From NCBI GenBank assembly GCA_017462425.1, contig JAFTRD010000123.1, forward strand, positions 1-9,720: a DNA stretch of 9,720 bases, in the 5' to 3' direction. How positions within the stretch are numbered: position 1 is the stretch's first letter; each line of letters opens with the position of its first letter. The notes beneath the pieces are model-generated. The model was not told the DNA's origin and searched no databases. It was given only the letters and a program-made list of their open reading frames with translations. Made by a program: the position numbers and the translations under genes. Origin of the DNA: Clostridia bacterium (GTDB lineage: Bacteria; Bacillota_A; Clostridia; Christensenellales; Borkfalkiaceae). Positions 1 to 7,400 of the stretch are shown one piece after another.

Positions 1-792
1 AATAAAAGAGCCAAAAATGCCGATCTTTTGGGCAACGTGAACAGCGTATTCTTTTCCCCGGGCGAGCTGCGGCTCATTCAGGACGGACCGGACGAGCGCA
101 GACGGTTTTTAAATCTCTCCATCTCTCAGCTGTCCAAGGGGTACTATACGGCGCTGTTGCGCTATAATAAAATTTTGGAACAGCGCAATACGTTACTGAA
201 AAACCGTGACACCGAGCTGGTACTCGAAACTCTGCCCGTCTGGGACGAACAGCTCTGTCTTTACGCCGCAAGAATTATTGAATCCCGTAAAAATTACGTA
301 GAGCTTCTATCCCCCTTGGCGGCGGAGTCGCACGCATACCTCACCGACGGCAAGGAAACGCTCAGCGTGGGGCTGGATCGGGCGTATCAGGGCGGTGAAG
401 AGGAAATTGCAAAGCGCTTGAAACGGGAAATGGAAAACGCCTACGAAAAAGACCTACGCCTTGGGTTTACCACCGTCGGACCGCATCGGGACGATTTAAA
501 AATTTTCATTGACGAAAAAGAGGCAAAGGGCTACGCCTCGCAGGGGCAGGCACGCACGGCGGCGCTTTCTCTAAAACTTGCGGAGCTGGAAATTTTCAAG
601 ACGCGCGCAGGGGAATATCCCGTGCTTATTTTAGACGACGTCATGAGCGAGCTCGATTTGCCCAGAAGAAAAAAACTGGTAGCGAAATTGCAGGGAATTC
701 AGACTCTCATCACCTGTACGCACGCCGAACGGGTATTATACGGCAAGGATTGCAACAAAATAAAGATATCCGGAGGAAAAATTATTCGATGA
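1..792 (+). CDS. recF: RecF, DNA replication and repair protein (5' end outside window)
   Basis: RecF is an SMC-like ATPase that binds ssDNA/dsDNA junctions at gaps and helps RecO and RecR load RecA in gap repair. The frame is open from base 1, so 263 residues are visible. RecF is usually about 360-370 residues, so roughly the first 100, including the Walker A loop, lie upstream. Seen in the protein are the family block NVNSVFFSPGELRLI near the left edge, ERRRFLNLSISQLS, the GFTTVGPHRDDL motif, the ABC signature region ASQGQARTAALSLKLAE, and Walker B/D-loop PVLILDDVMSELD near the C-terminus. Translation ends at TGA 790-792, which shares four bases with the next gene's ATG, suggesting translational coupling. 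In many bacteria recF sits with dnaA, dnaN and gyrB near the origin; none of these is visible here, but upstream sequence is missing. There is no sign of decay in the visible part. Confidence 0.95.
   Translation, partial: NKRAKNADLLGNVNSVFFSPGELRLIQDGPDERRRFLNLSISQLSKGYYTALLRYNKILEQRNTLLKNRDTELVLETLPVWDEQLCLYAARIIESRKNYVELLSPLAAESHAYLTDGKETLSVGLDRAYQGGEEEIAKRLKREMENAYEKDLRLGFTTVGPHRDDLKIFIDEKEAKGYASQGQARTAALSLKLAELEIFKTRAGEYPVLILDDVMSELDLPRRKKLVAKLQGIQTLITCTHAERVLYGKDCNKIKISGGKIIR
772..776 (+). promoter_or_regulatory. Ribosome binding site of the PHP gene
   Basis: GGAGG lies 12 nt before the ATG at 789, inside the last codons of recF. It supports 789 over an upstream in-frame start at 750, which would add 13 residues ahead of the conserved first beta strand (RADLHVHS). 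Confidence 0.7.
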
Positions 793-1640
793 GAGCAGAT
801 TTGCACGTCCATTCCGTCTATTCGGACGGAAGCTATACCCCCGAAGCGCTGGCGGCGCTTGCCAAGGGGAAGGGCGTAGAACTGATTTCCGTTACCGACC
901 ACGATAACTTTGCGGGGGATGTGAGAAAACGCAAGGCGTTTGAATCCGTGGGCATACGCTACGTAACCGGCGTGGAGATTTCCGCTTACGAAAACAAGAC
1001 CAAGGTACACGTCACGGGTTACGGCTACGACGCTACCTCTCCACTCTGCCTTGCTTATCAGAAAGAACGCATTGCTCTTGCCGACGAACGGCTTTTCGAC
1101 GTTTTAAATCGGCTTAAAAAATATAAGAACATCTCTTTGTCCGAGCAATCGGTCCGCGCGGAGCTGAAGGAGGAGAATATTCCCGTCCACACCATGCACG
1201 TGGTGCTGGCGCTTTTAAAGGCGGGGTATTTTTCGAGCGTGAAAGAGGCGTTTCACGAGTGCTTTATGCCCCACCTGCCTACCTATTCCTACGTGGGTCG
1301 TCCCACGCCTGCGCAGGCGATTGAGATGATTCATTCCTTGGGCGGCGTTGCCTGCGTAGCCCACCCCGGACGTATTTCTCTGCCCTTTGAAGAACGTGAA
1401 AAGCTGCTCTTTTCTTTGAAAGAGCTTGGGATAGACGGTATAGAATGTGTGTATTCCACCCATACTCAAGAGCAAACGGAGTACTTTAAAGGTCTGACGG
1501 AAAAATGGAATCTGTTAAAAACCGGCGGTAGCGATTTTCATAACGACTTCGGTAAAAGGGTAATCGGATTACCCCTCTTTGAGCCCGACCAAAGGCTTTT
1601 AGAGGCGGTACATGTCCGAGAAGAACGGGGAAAACGGTAG
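789..1640 (+). CDS. PHP-domain metal-dependent phosphoesterase (RNase AM / YciV-like, COG0613)
   Basis: This is a 283-residue PHP (polymerase and histidinol phosphatase) hydrolase, close to the usual COG0613 length. Characterised relatives hydrolyse 3',5'-nucleoside bisphosphates such as pAp or act as 5'-3' exonucleases on short RNA (E. coli YciV/RNase AM). The substrate here is inferred only from family. Metal-binding motifs seen in order are DLHVHSVYSDG (H6, H8, D13), VTDHDN (D37, H38), E63 in GVEIS, H74 in KVHVTGY, H192 in VAHPG, and GSDFH (D249, H251). The full PHP ligand set appears intact, so an active trinuclear-metal enzyme is likely. Residues about 90-170 form the helical insertion typical of this subgroup. 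The ATG overlaps the recF stop as ATGA, so the two are probably co-transcribed and coupled. The 3' end overlaps the longest reading of the next gene by 29 nt. A soluble cytoplasmic protein is expected. No specific partner role with RecF is established. Confidence 0.9.
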   Translation: MRADLHVHSVYSDGSYTPEALAALAKGKGVELISVTDHDNFAGDVRKRKAFESVGIRYVTGVEISAYENKTKVHVTGYGYDATSPLCLAYQKERIALADERLFDVLNRLKKYKNISLSEQSVRAELKEENIPVHTMHVVLALLKAGYFSSVKEAFHECFMPHLPTYSYVGRPTPAQAIEMIHSLGGVACVAHPGRISLPFEEREKLLFSLKELGIDGIECVYSTHTQEQTEYFKGLTEKWNLLKTGGSDFHNDFGKRVIGLPLFEPDQRLLEAVHVREERGKR

Positions 1641-2577
1641 GACAGGGAAAACGGAAAAAACAGAAAAAAACGGGGGGAACGGGAGAACGGGGAGAATGAA
1701 CAAACGGCGGATGATTTTAAAAATAAAGACGACGGCGCTCGCAATGCTTGCGGGCGTCTTTTTATTTTTAGTCTGTCTTAATTTTCCTCATTTTACGGTA
1801 ATTGCCTGTTGCGCCCAAACGCCCTATCCCTATTATCTTACAAAAACGCCGCAAAAAGACCTGCTTTTAAGCCGTTTTACCACGTATTTCGACGGGGAGA
1901 ACGCTCCCCGTGCGCATAATATCCGCCTTGCGTGCCGTCAGCTCGACGGTTGTAAAATAGATGCGAAAGCAGAATTTTCTTTCAATAGAACGGTGGGGGA
2001 ACGCACCAAGGAACGTGGGTTTATGGACGCCGCCGTCATCTTCGAGGGGCAGTTCGTCCCCGGCGTCGGGGGCGGGGTGTGTCAGGTAAGCACCACCCTC
2101 TACAATGCGGCGCTTCTTTCGGGCATGGTGGTCACCGAGGTCCGTTCTCATTCCCTGCAGGTGGGCTACGTTGCGCCCTCGTTGGACGCCATGGTTTCCT
2201 CGTCGAGCGACATGAAATTTATCAACGGCAACGCCACGCCCGTCGTTATCCGTATGCGAACGGACGAAAACAGCGTTACGGCGGAAATTTACGGCAGGAG
2301 CACGGGGTATTGCTATCAGACGGAGAGCGTGGTGTTGTGCCATCTTCCGCCTCCTCCGCCCGAAATCAGAGAGGGTCGGGAGGACTGCGTTTTACGCTCG
2401 CCCAAAGACGGGTTAAAAAGCGAAAGCTACCTCGTTTGTTACCGCCGTGGAAAGCGGTTGAAGAGCGTGCGTCTGCGCAGGGACACCTACGCTTTTATCC
2501 AAGGAATTGAGCAAAAGAAACCAAAGGAGCCGCAAGATTCGTCGAAGGAGGTCGAAAGCCCGGAAGGACGCTGTTAA
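1612..2577 (+). CDS. Membrane-anchored VanW-domain protein
   Basis: The protein is 321 residues from ATG 1612, or 293 from ATG 1696. VanW (PF04294) domains occur in secreted or anchored Gram-positive proteins and in some vancomycin-resistance clusters; their biochemical function is not settled, and this gene alone does not imply resistance. A basic stretch (NKRRMILKIK) precedes one hydrophobic segment (about residues 40-57) that is a signal anchor or signal peptide. The VanW core covers about residues 85-232, with the hallmark blocks EFSFNRTVGERTKERGF, VPGVGGGVCQVSTTLYNAAL and RSHSLQVGYVAPSLDAMVS. LPPPPP (245-250) then leads into a tail with YLVCYRRGKRLKSVRLRRDTY, a pattern common after VanW domains. 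The start is uncertain. ATG 1612 has AGAGG six nt upstream and overlaps the PHP gene. ATG 1696 has GGGAGA nine nt upstream and removes a repetitive K/N/G/T/R-rich leader (residues 3-28). Probably co-transcribed with recF and the PHP gene. Confidence 0.9.
   Translation: MSEKNGENGRTGKTEKTEKNGGNGRTGRMNKRRMILKIKTTALAMLAGVFLFLVCLNFPHFTVIACCAQTPYPYYLTKTPQKDLLLSRFTTYFDGENAPRAHNIRLACRQLDGCKIDAKAEFSFNRTVGERTKERGFMDAAVIFEGQFVPGVGGGVCQVSTTLYNAALLSGMVVTEVRSHSLQVGYVAPSLDAMVSSSSDMKFINGNATPVVIRMRTDENSVTAEIYGRSTGYCYQTESVVLCHLPPPPPEIREGREDCVLRSPKDGLKSESYLVCYRRGKRLKSVRLRRDTYAFIQGIEQKKPKEPQDSSKEVESPEGRC
1618..1698 (+). repeat. Purine-rich imperfect 36-bp repeat pair at the PHP/vanW junction
   Basis: Two 36-bp units at 1618-1653 and 1663-1698 are separated by 9 bp (period 45 bp). 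In the vanW frame they read EKNGENGRTGKT and EKNGGNGRTGRM. Of 12 codon pairs, 4 are identical, 5 differ synonymously and 3 change the residue. The + strand is almost all purine and holds the homopolymer runs A6 (1655-1660), A7 (1664-1670) and G6 (1672-1677). It covers the PHP stop codon and both candidate vanW starts. Confidence 0.75.
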
Positions 2578-2604
2578 TTCGTTTGGGAAAATTATGCAAA
2601 ATCA

Positions 2605-2621
2605 TTGAAATTTTTTTTCAA
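2605..2621. promoter_or_regulatory. Possible operator: TTGAAA-N5-TTTCAA inverted repeat over the -35 box
   Basis: TTGAAA (2605-2610) and TTTCAA (2616-2621) form an inverted repeat around a T-rich centre, exactly overlapping the -35 element. A repressor bound here would block the promoter. plsX promoters in other Firmicutes are controlled by FapR or FabT; this palindrome does not match the FapR consensus as I know it and is only loosely like a FabT site. It may be chance in AT-rich DNA. Confidence 0.25.
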
Positions 2622-2633
2622 AGATGGTATAAT
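2605..2633 (+). promoter_or_regulatory. Sigma-A-type promoter for plsX-rnc-smc-ftsY, with extended -10
   Basis: The -35 box TTGAAA (2605-2610) is followed by a 17-bp spacer and the consensus -10 TATAAT (2628-2633), preceded by TG-N to give an extended -10 (TGGTATAAT, 2625-2633). The expected transcript start is near 2640, giving a leader of about 60 nt before the plsX ATG. The surrounding 2578-2700 gap is strikingly AT-rich compared with the flanking genes and encodes nothing. No terminator hairpin for vanW is visible upstream. Confidence 0.82.
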
Positions 2634-2685
2634 AAAAAAAATATATTATTTTTTTGAAAGACTTTCCGGGTCCACCAAGAAAAAA

Positions 2686-2692
2686 AGAGAGG
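2686..2692 (+). promoter_or_regulatory. Ribosome binding site fixing the plsX start
   Basis: AGAGAGG lies 8 nt before ATG 2701. It decides for that start over an upstream in-frame TTG at 2605, which falls inside the promoter and would add residues unlike any PlsX N-terminus. Confidence 0.8.
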
Positions 2693-2700
2693 CTCACAGT

Positions 2701-3750
2701 ATGCTGAAAATCGTCATTGACGCCATGGGCGGCGACAACGCTCCCCTGGAAATCGTAAAGGGCGCAGTACAGTCCTTGAAAAAGAGCGATAAGTTTTCCC
2801 TTGTTTTAACGGGCGACGAAAATAAAATCAACGCCGAGCTCAAAAAATACAAATACGACGCTTCCCGTGTGGAAATCATACATTGTACGGACGTTATCGA
2901 TAATAACGACGTTCCCACCAAGGCAATCCGCACCAAGACGGACAGCTCTTTGGCGGTTGCCTTTGACCGCTTGAAAAAAGACCCCGAAGCCGGTGCGCTG
3001 ATTACGGCAGGCTCCACGGGCGCAACGCTGGCAGGGGGTATTTTTATGGTCGGCAGAATCAAGGGCATTTCCCGTCCTGCGCTCTGCCCCGCTCTCCCCA
3101 ACGTAAACGGCAAGCAAACCCTTTTATGCGACTGCGGCGCTAATATCGACTGCAAGCCCATTAATTTTGCGCATTTTGCCATCATGGCGTCGGCGTACGC
3201 AAAAGCGGCGTTCGGCGTGGAAAGACCCCAGGTCGGGCTTTTGAATAACGGCGCAGAGGAGCATAAGGGGGATGAGGCGCATAGAACGGCGTATCAGATT
3301 CTCTCGAAAATGGACTGTATCAATTTTGCGGGGAACGTGGAAGGGCGTGATATTATGTACGGCGACTACGACGTAGTGGTATCCGACGGCTTCAGCGGCA
3401 ACGTGGCGCTCAAGGCCATAGAGGGCTGCGGCAAAACCGTTTCCAGCGTTTTAAAACAGGCGGCGTTTAAAAACGTATTCACCACCCTCGGCACGCTGTG
3501 CGCCTGGGGCACTATCGGCAAGCTCAAATCCATGCTCGACTATCATAAATACGGCGGTTCGGTATTCCTGGGCTTAAAGAAAATCGTCGTCAAGTCCCAC
3601 GGCTCGTCCAAAGCCAAGAGCATTTGTGCTTCCGTTTTAAAGGCGGTGGACGCATACGATAACAATTTAACCAACCACATTGAGGAGATGCTTTCTACGG
3701 TTGATTTACAGTCGATAGAGGCGGCGTGCAGGACGGAAAATGAGCAGTAA
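2701..3750 (+). CDS. plsX: PlsX, phosphate acyltransferase
   Basis: PlsX converts acyl-ACP and phosphate to acyl-phosphate, the donor used by PlsY to acylate glycerol-3-phosphate in phospholipid synthesis. It acts as a peripheral enzyme at the inner face of the membrane. The protein has 349 residues, within the usual 330-350. Family blocks in order are the N-terminal IVIDAMGGDNAPLEIVKGA, ALITAGSTGATLAGG (most relatives have AGNTGA), LLCDCGANIDCKP, GLLNNGAEEHKGDE, INFAGNVEGRDI, DVVVSDGFSGNVALKAIEG, and the C-terminal YGGSVFLGLKKIVVKSHGSS. The start is set by the good ribosome binding site and by MLKIVIDAMGG matching the family N-terminus. It is the first gene after the 2605-2633 promoter. Its last 11 nt overlap rnc. 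The genes often found nearby (fapR, rpmF, fabD, fabG, acpP) are not present between plsX and rnc. Confidence 0.97.
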   Translation: MLKIVIDAMGGDNAPLEIVKGAVQSLKKSDKFSLVLTGDENKINAELKKYKYDASRVEIIHCTDVIDNNDVPTKAIRTKTDSSLAVAFDRLKKDPEAGALITAGSTGATLAGGIFMVGRIKGISRPALCPALPNVNGKQTLLCDCGANIDCKPINFAHFAIMASAYAKAAFGVERPQVGLLNNGAEEHKGDEAHRTAYQILSKMDCINFAGNVEGRDIMYGDYDVVVSDGFSGNVALKAIEGCGKTVSSVLKQAAFKNVFTTLGTLCAWGTIGKLKSMLDYHKYGGSVFLGLKKIVVKSHGSSKAKSICASVLKAVDAYDNNLTNHIEEMLSTVDLQSIEAACRTENEQ

Positions 3751-4426
3751 TTCTTATCTCGATCAAGCGGAAATCAAGCAAATAGAACAAATTATCGGTT
3801 ATTCCTTTGAGGATAAAGAGCTGTTGCGCCAATGCTTTACGCTCGCCTCGGCATCCGAGCATAACAACGAGCGACTGGAATTTTTGGGCGATTCGGTCAT
3901 CCAGCTGTGCGTGTCCGAAATTTTATACCGTCGGTTGAACCGAGACGAGGGGGACATGACCGAGCTGAGAAAAAAATTCGTGGCAAACGAGGTCATGCGT
4001 CCCACGGTAGAGGGGCTGGGGCTGGATAAATACCTCCGTTACGCAGGCAAGAAGGAAAACCTCGGAAAAAAGCCCATTGCAAGTTTATTTGAAGCGCTTA
4101 CGGCAGGGATATATCTGGACGGCGGCATGCCTGCGGCGAAGAAGTTTATCGTTGAAAAACTGGTAAAAACCCAAGCGGAAAAACTGCTTGAGGATAAAAA
4201 ATCAAAACAAAGCAATCATAAAGGCGCCTTGCAGGAATATTTACAGGGTATGGGTATGCCGCTTGCGCGGTACGGCGCAGCGGAAAAGAAGGGGGCAGAC
4301 CACAATCCTACCTTCTACGTCTCCGTATCCGCCCAAGGTCATACGGCAACGGGCGAGGGCGGCAGCAAGACCGCAGCCGAGCAGGCAGCGGCAAAAAAAC
4401 TACTTGAAATGTTAAGGAACGGGTAA
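3740..4426 (+). CDS. rnc: Ribonuclease III, with Ser at a usually conserved metal-ligand Asp
   Basis: RNase III cleaves double-stranded RNA in rRNA precursor processing and mRNA or antisense RNA decay, working as a dimer in the cytoplasm. The protein has 228 residues, the normal size. The catalytic domain (about 10-150) holds the signature NERLEFLGDS (43-52) with E44, E47 and D51, matching E. coli E38, E41 and D45. E70 in DEGDM matches E65, and E118 in SLFEAL matches E117. The residue equivalent to D114 is S115: this protein reads PIASLFEAL where E. coli has ILADTVEAL. The usual THxS motif is also TLAS (L35). A complete dsRNA-binding domain follows (about 158-226), with ALQEYLQ, DHNPTFYVSV and KTAAEQAAAKKLLEML. 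The gene overlaps plsX by 11 nt, with AGGA six nt before the ATG, suggesting translational coupling. smc starts 6 nt after the stop. Identity as RNase III is secure; the effect of D-to-S on metal use is inference. Confidence 0.97.
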   Translation: MSSNSYLDQAEIKQIEQIIGYSFEDKELLRQCFTLASASEHNNERLEFLGDSVIQLCVSEILYRRLNRDEGDMTELRKKFVANEVMRPTVEGLGLDKYLRYAGKKENLGKKPIASLFEALTAGIYLDGGMPAAKKFIVEKLVKTQAEKLLEDKKSKQSNHKGALQEYLQGMGMPLARYGAAEKKGADHNPTFYVSVSAQGHTATGEGGSKTAAEQAAAKKLLEMLRNG

Positions 4427-4432
4427 AATACT

Positions 4433-7400
4433 TTGAATTTAAAAGAAATGCAGCTTGTCGGTTTCAAATCGTTTGCCGACAAAACCACAATTCCATTCCA
4501 GGACGGCGTAACGTGTATCGTAGGTCCGAACGGTTGCGGCAAATCCAACGTAGCCGATGCAGTGCGTTGGGTTCTCGGCGAGCAGTCGGCAAAGACCCTG
4601 CGTGGCGGCAGCATGCAGGACGTTATCTTCAACGGCACGCAAAAGCGCCGTTCGCTCTCTTTTTGCGAGGTAACGCTCACGTTCGATAATTCCTCAAAGC
4701 TCTTCGATATCGACTACGGCGAAGTGGCAATGACCCGACGCTTATACCGCAGCGGCGAGAGCGAATACCTCTTAAACCGCCAGAACTGCCGATTAAAAGA
4801 CATCACCGCTCTTTTGCACGGCGTTGGCATCGGTAAAGAGGGCTACTCCATTATCGGTCAGGGTAAGGTGGCGCAAATTATGAACTCCAAGCCCGAGGAC
4901 AGGCGTGCCATCTTCGAGGAAGCCACGGGCATCATGATTCAGAAAAAGCGCAAGGAGGAGGTAGAGCGTAAGCTCGCCGCTTCCGAGGACAACCTCGCCG
5001 TCTATAAACAGCGTATGGCGGAGGCAGAACGTCAGCTTGCGCCCCTTTCCCGTCAGGCGGAAACGGCGGCAAAATACAACGAGTACGCAGGCGAGCTGAA
5101 ATATCACGAGGTAAACGCCTACATATTCCGCCGGGAAAACGCCGAAACCGAAAAGAGCAAATATACCAACGAAATGGACAGGCTCAGTCGTGAAATAGAG
5201 CGCTTTAACGGTGAAATTTCCTCTATTCTTTCCGAACGGGAACGTAACCGTGCCGAGCTGGAGGCGGCGGATATACGCCTTTCCGAGCTGAACACTCAGC
5301 TTTTAAAATACACCGTCGGCAACACCGAAAAGAGCGGTAACGCCAAGCTTTATAAAGAAAAGGCAAACGCCTTCCGTGAAAAGCTACAGTTAAGCCAAGA
5401 GGATATCCTCTCCTGCGAAAAGCGTATCGGAGAAATAGAGCGTTTGGTCGTAGAATGTGACAAGCGTATTGCCGAAAAACAGACGAAACTTAAAGAACTT
5501 CAAGCCAAAAGCGATGCGCTGTTCAATACCGTCAGCGAGCTGGACAAGCAAATTGCGGTATTTGAACAGGACTTCATGCAGGACAGAGTACGGGAGCTTT
5601 CCTCTCTGGAAAATCTGTCGCAGTTAAAGGAAAACATGGGTAGCCTTACCGCCCGTAAGGACGCCGTTGCCGAGCGTATGGACGAAGTGCGTGCGGCAAT
5701 CGAGAAAGAAGAAAAGCGCCGTGACGGACTCAAGGAAGAGCTTGCCCTGTGTGCGGAAAAGCAGAAAAAGCTTACCGCTCTCACCGCCTCGGCGGATTCC
5801 GTGCTCGGTGCGCAAAGCGCCGTCATTCGTGACGCGCAGGAAAAATGCGACAGAATCAACGCCGACGTCTACGCCTGCAACGCACGCATAGAGAGCGTAA
5901 ACAACTCTCTGGACTTATACGTGGGATTAAAAAACCGTTTTGAAGGGTATAAAGATTCCGTTCGCCGTCTTTTATACGCAGCAAAAACCAATCCCGAAGT
6001 CAATAAACGCATCCGTGGCATGATTGCCGACATCGTATCCTGCGAAAGCAAGTACGAGCTTGCCATTGAAACGCTGTTCGGCGGCGCTATGCAGAACATC
6101 GTAACCGCCACCAGCGAGCACGCCAAAGACTTAATTCAGTTTTTAAAACGCAATAATATCGGCGTAGTAACCTTCTTACCCGTCGATTCCATGCGCCCCA
6201 AATACAATAACCGTGATATAGAGCGTGCGCTCAGCGAAGTAGGCGCTTTGGGCTTAGCCGATCAGATTGTAAAATACGACGAGTATTATGCCCCCGTTAT
6301 CCGCAATCTTTTAGGCAATACGCTGGTTTGCGACAACAACGATAACGCCGTAAAAATTGCCAGAAAGTACGGTCATTCTTTCAAAATCGTAACGCTGGAG
6401 GGGGACGTCATTGCCACCAGCGGCGCCATGACGGGCGGTTCGAGAAAGAAGGATGCGGGCAATCTTTTGCAGAACGAGCGTATGATCAAGCAGTGCGAAG
6501 AGGAAATAGAAGAAAAGAAGAGAGAGCTTTCCCGTCTGCGTTCTCTTTTGTCGCAAACGGCAACCGAGCGTACGGAGGCGGAGAACAAATTAGAAGAACT
6601 GCGCATTTCCTTCCAGTCTGCCGCAACCGAGCTTGCCACCGTCAAACAGCAGGAGGCGTCGTTGCAGCAGCTGTTCGGCGAGGTAGAGGGCAACATCACC
6701 TTATACCACGGCGCAGTGAACGAGCTCAAGCAAAAGGAAAACTCCTTAACCAGCGAAGCGCAGGCCTCCTCCGAAAGCGAAAAGGTTCTCGCCAAAATCC
6801 GCAGCGAGGCGGACGAGGAACGGGATAAAAAGCAAAAGGAAAGCGATGCGCTCAAAGCCGAACGCAAAGCGCTTTACGAGCAGTACGCTTCGTTACAGGT
6901 GGAAAGCGTTGCCTTAAACGGCGCCGTAGAGGGCGAACGTCAGAACGTTACCCGTTTAAAGAGCGAAAGAGAGGAGATGCTTCGGGCAATCGAGACCAAT
7001 AAACGTAACTGCGAGCAGTTCCAGACGGAAATTATCCGTTGGGAGCGTGAAGCGGAGCTGCAAGCGCTCACCAAGGAAGAGCAGGAAACGGTTGCCTCCC
7101 TGCGTGCGGCAATCGCTGCGGCGGGCGAAGAGAAACAGAAAATCAACTCCCGTCAATTACAGCTCGAAACCTCACAGGGCGGCTTGCAGGAAAAAATAAA
7201 CCTCGCCACCACCCGTCGGGGTAAATGCGAAGTGGAGGTAGGCAGAATTGAAACCAACCTCGAAAACCTGCGCCAGCGCATTGAAGAGGCGTACGCCATG
7301 TCCTACGAGGACTGTCTGCCTTTACGTGACGCAGAATACGACGTTACCGTATCCGCAAACGAAATTTCCTCGTTAAAGCGTAAAATCACCAACTTAGGCC

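Noticed and set aside
1612..2577. VanW protein as evidence of glycopeptide resistance
   Set aside because: VanW domains are common in Gram-positives outside resistance clusters; no vanA/B ligase, vanH, vanX or VanRS genes are present in the window.
2578..2620. A/T-run region after vanW as a terminator
   Set aside because: There is a T8 run but no GC-containing stem before it; any pairing is A-T only.
2605..2700. Upstream TTG extension of plsX adding 32 residues
   Set aside because: It falls inside the promoter, encodes a Lys/Phe-rich stretch unlike PlsX N-termini, and the good ribosome binding site is placed for ATG 2701.
6373..6867. 164-codon minus-strand open frame inside smc, and similar antisense frames at 1867-2343 and 2694-3185
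   Set aside because: They lie wholly inside well-supported + strand genes, lack recognisable motifs, and reflect codon bias giving few antisense stops.
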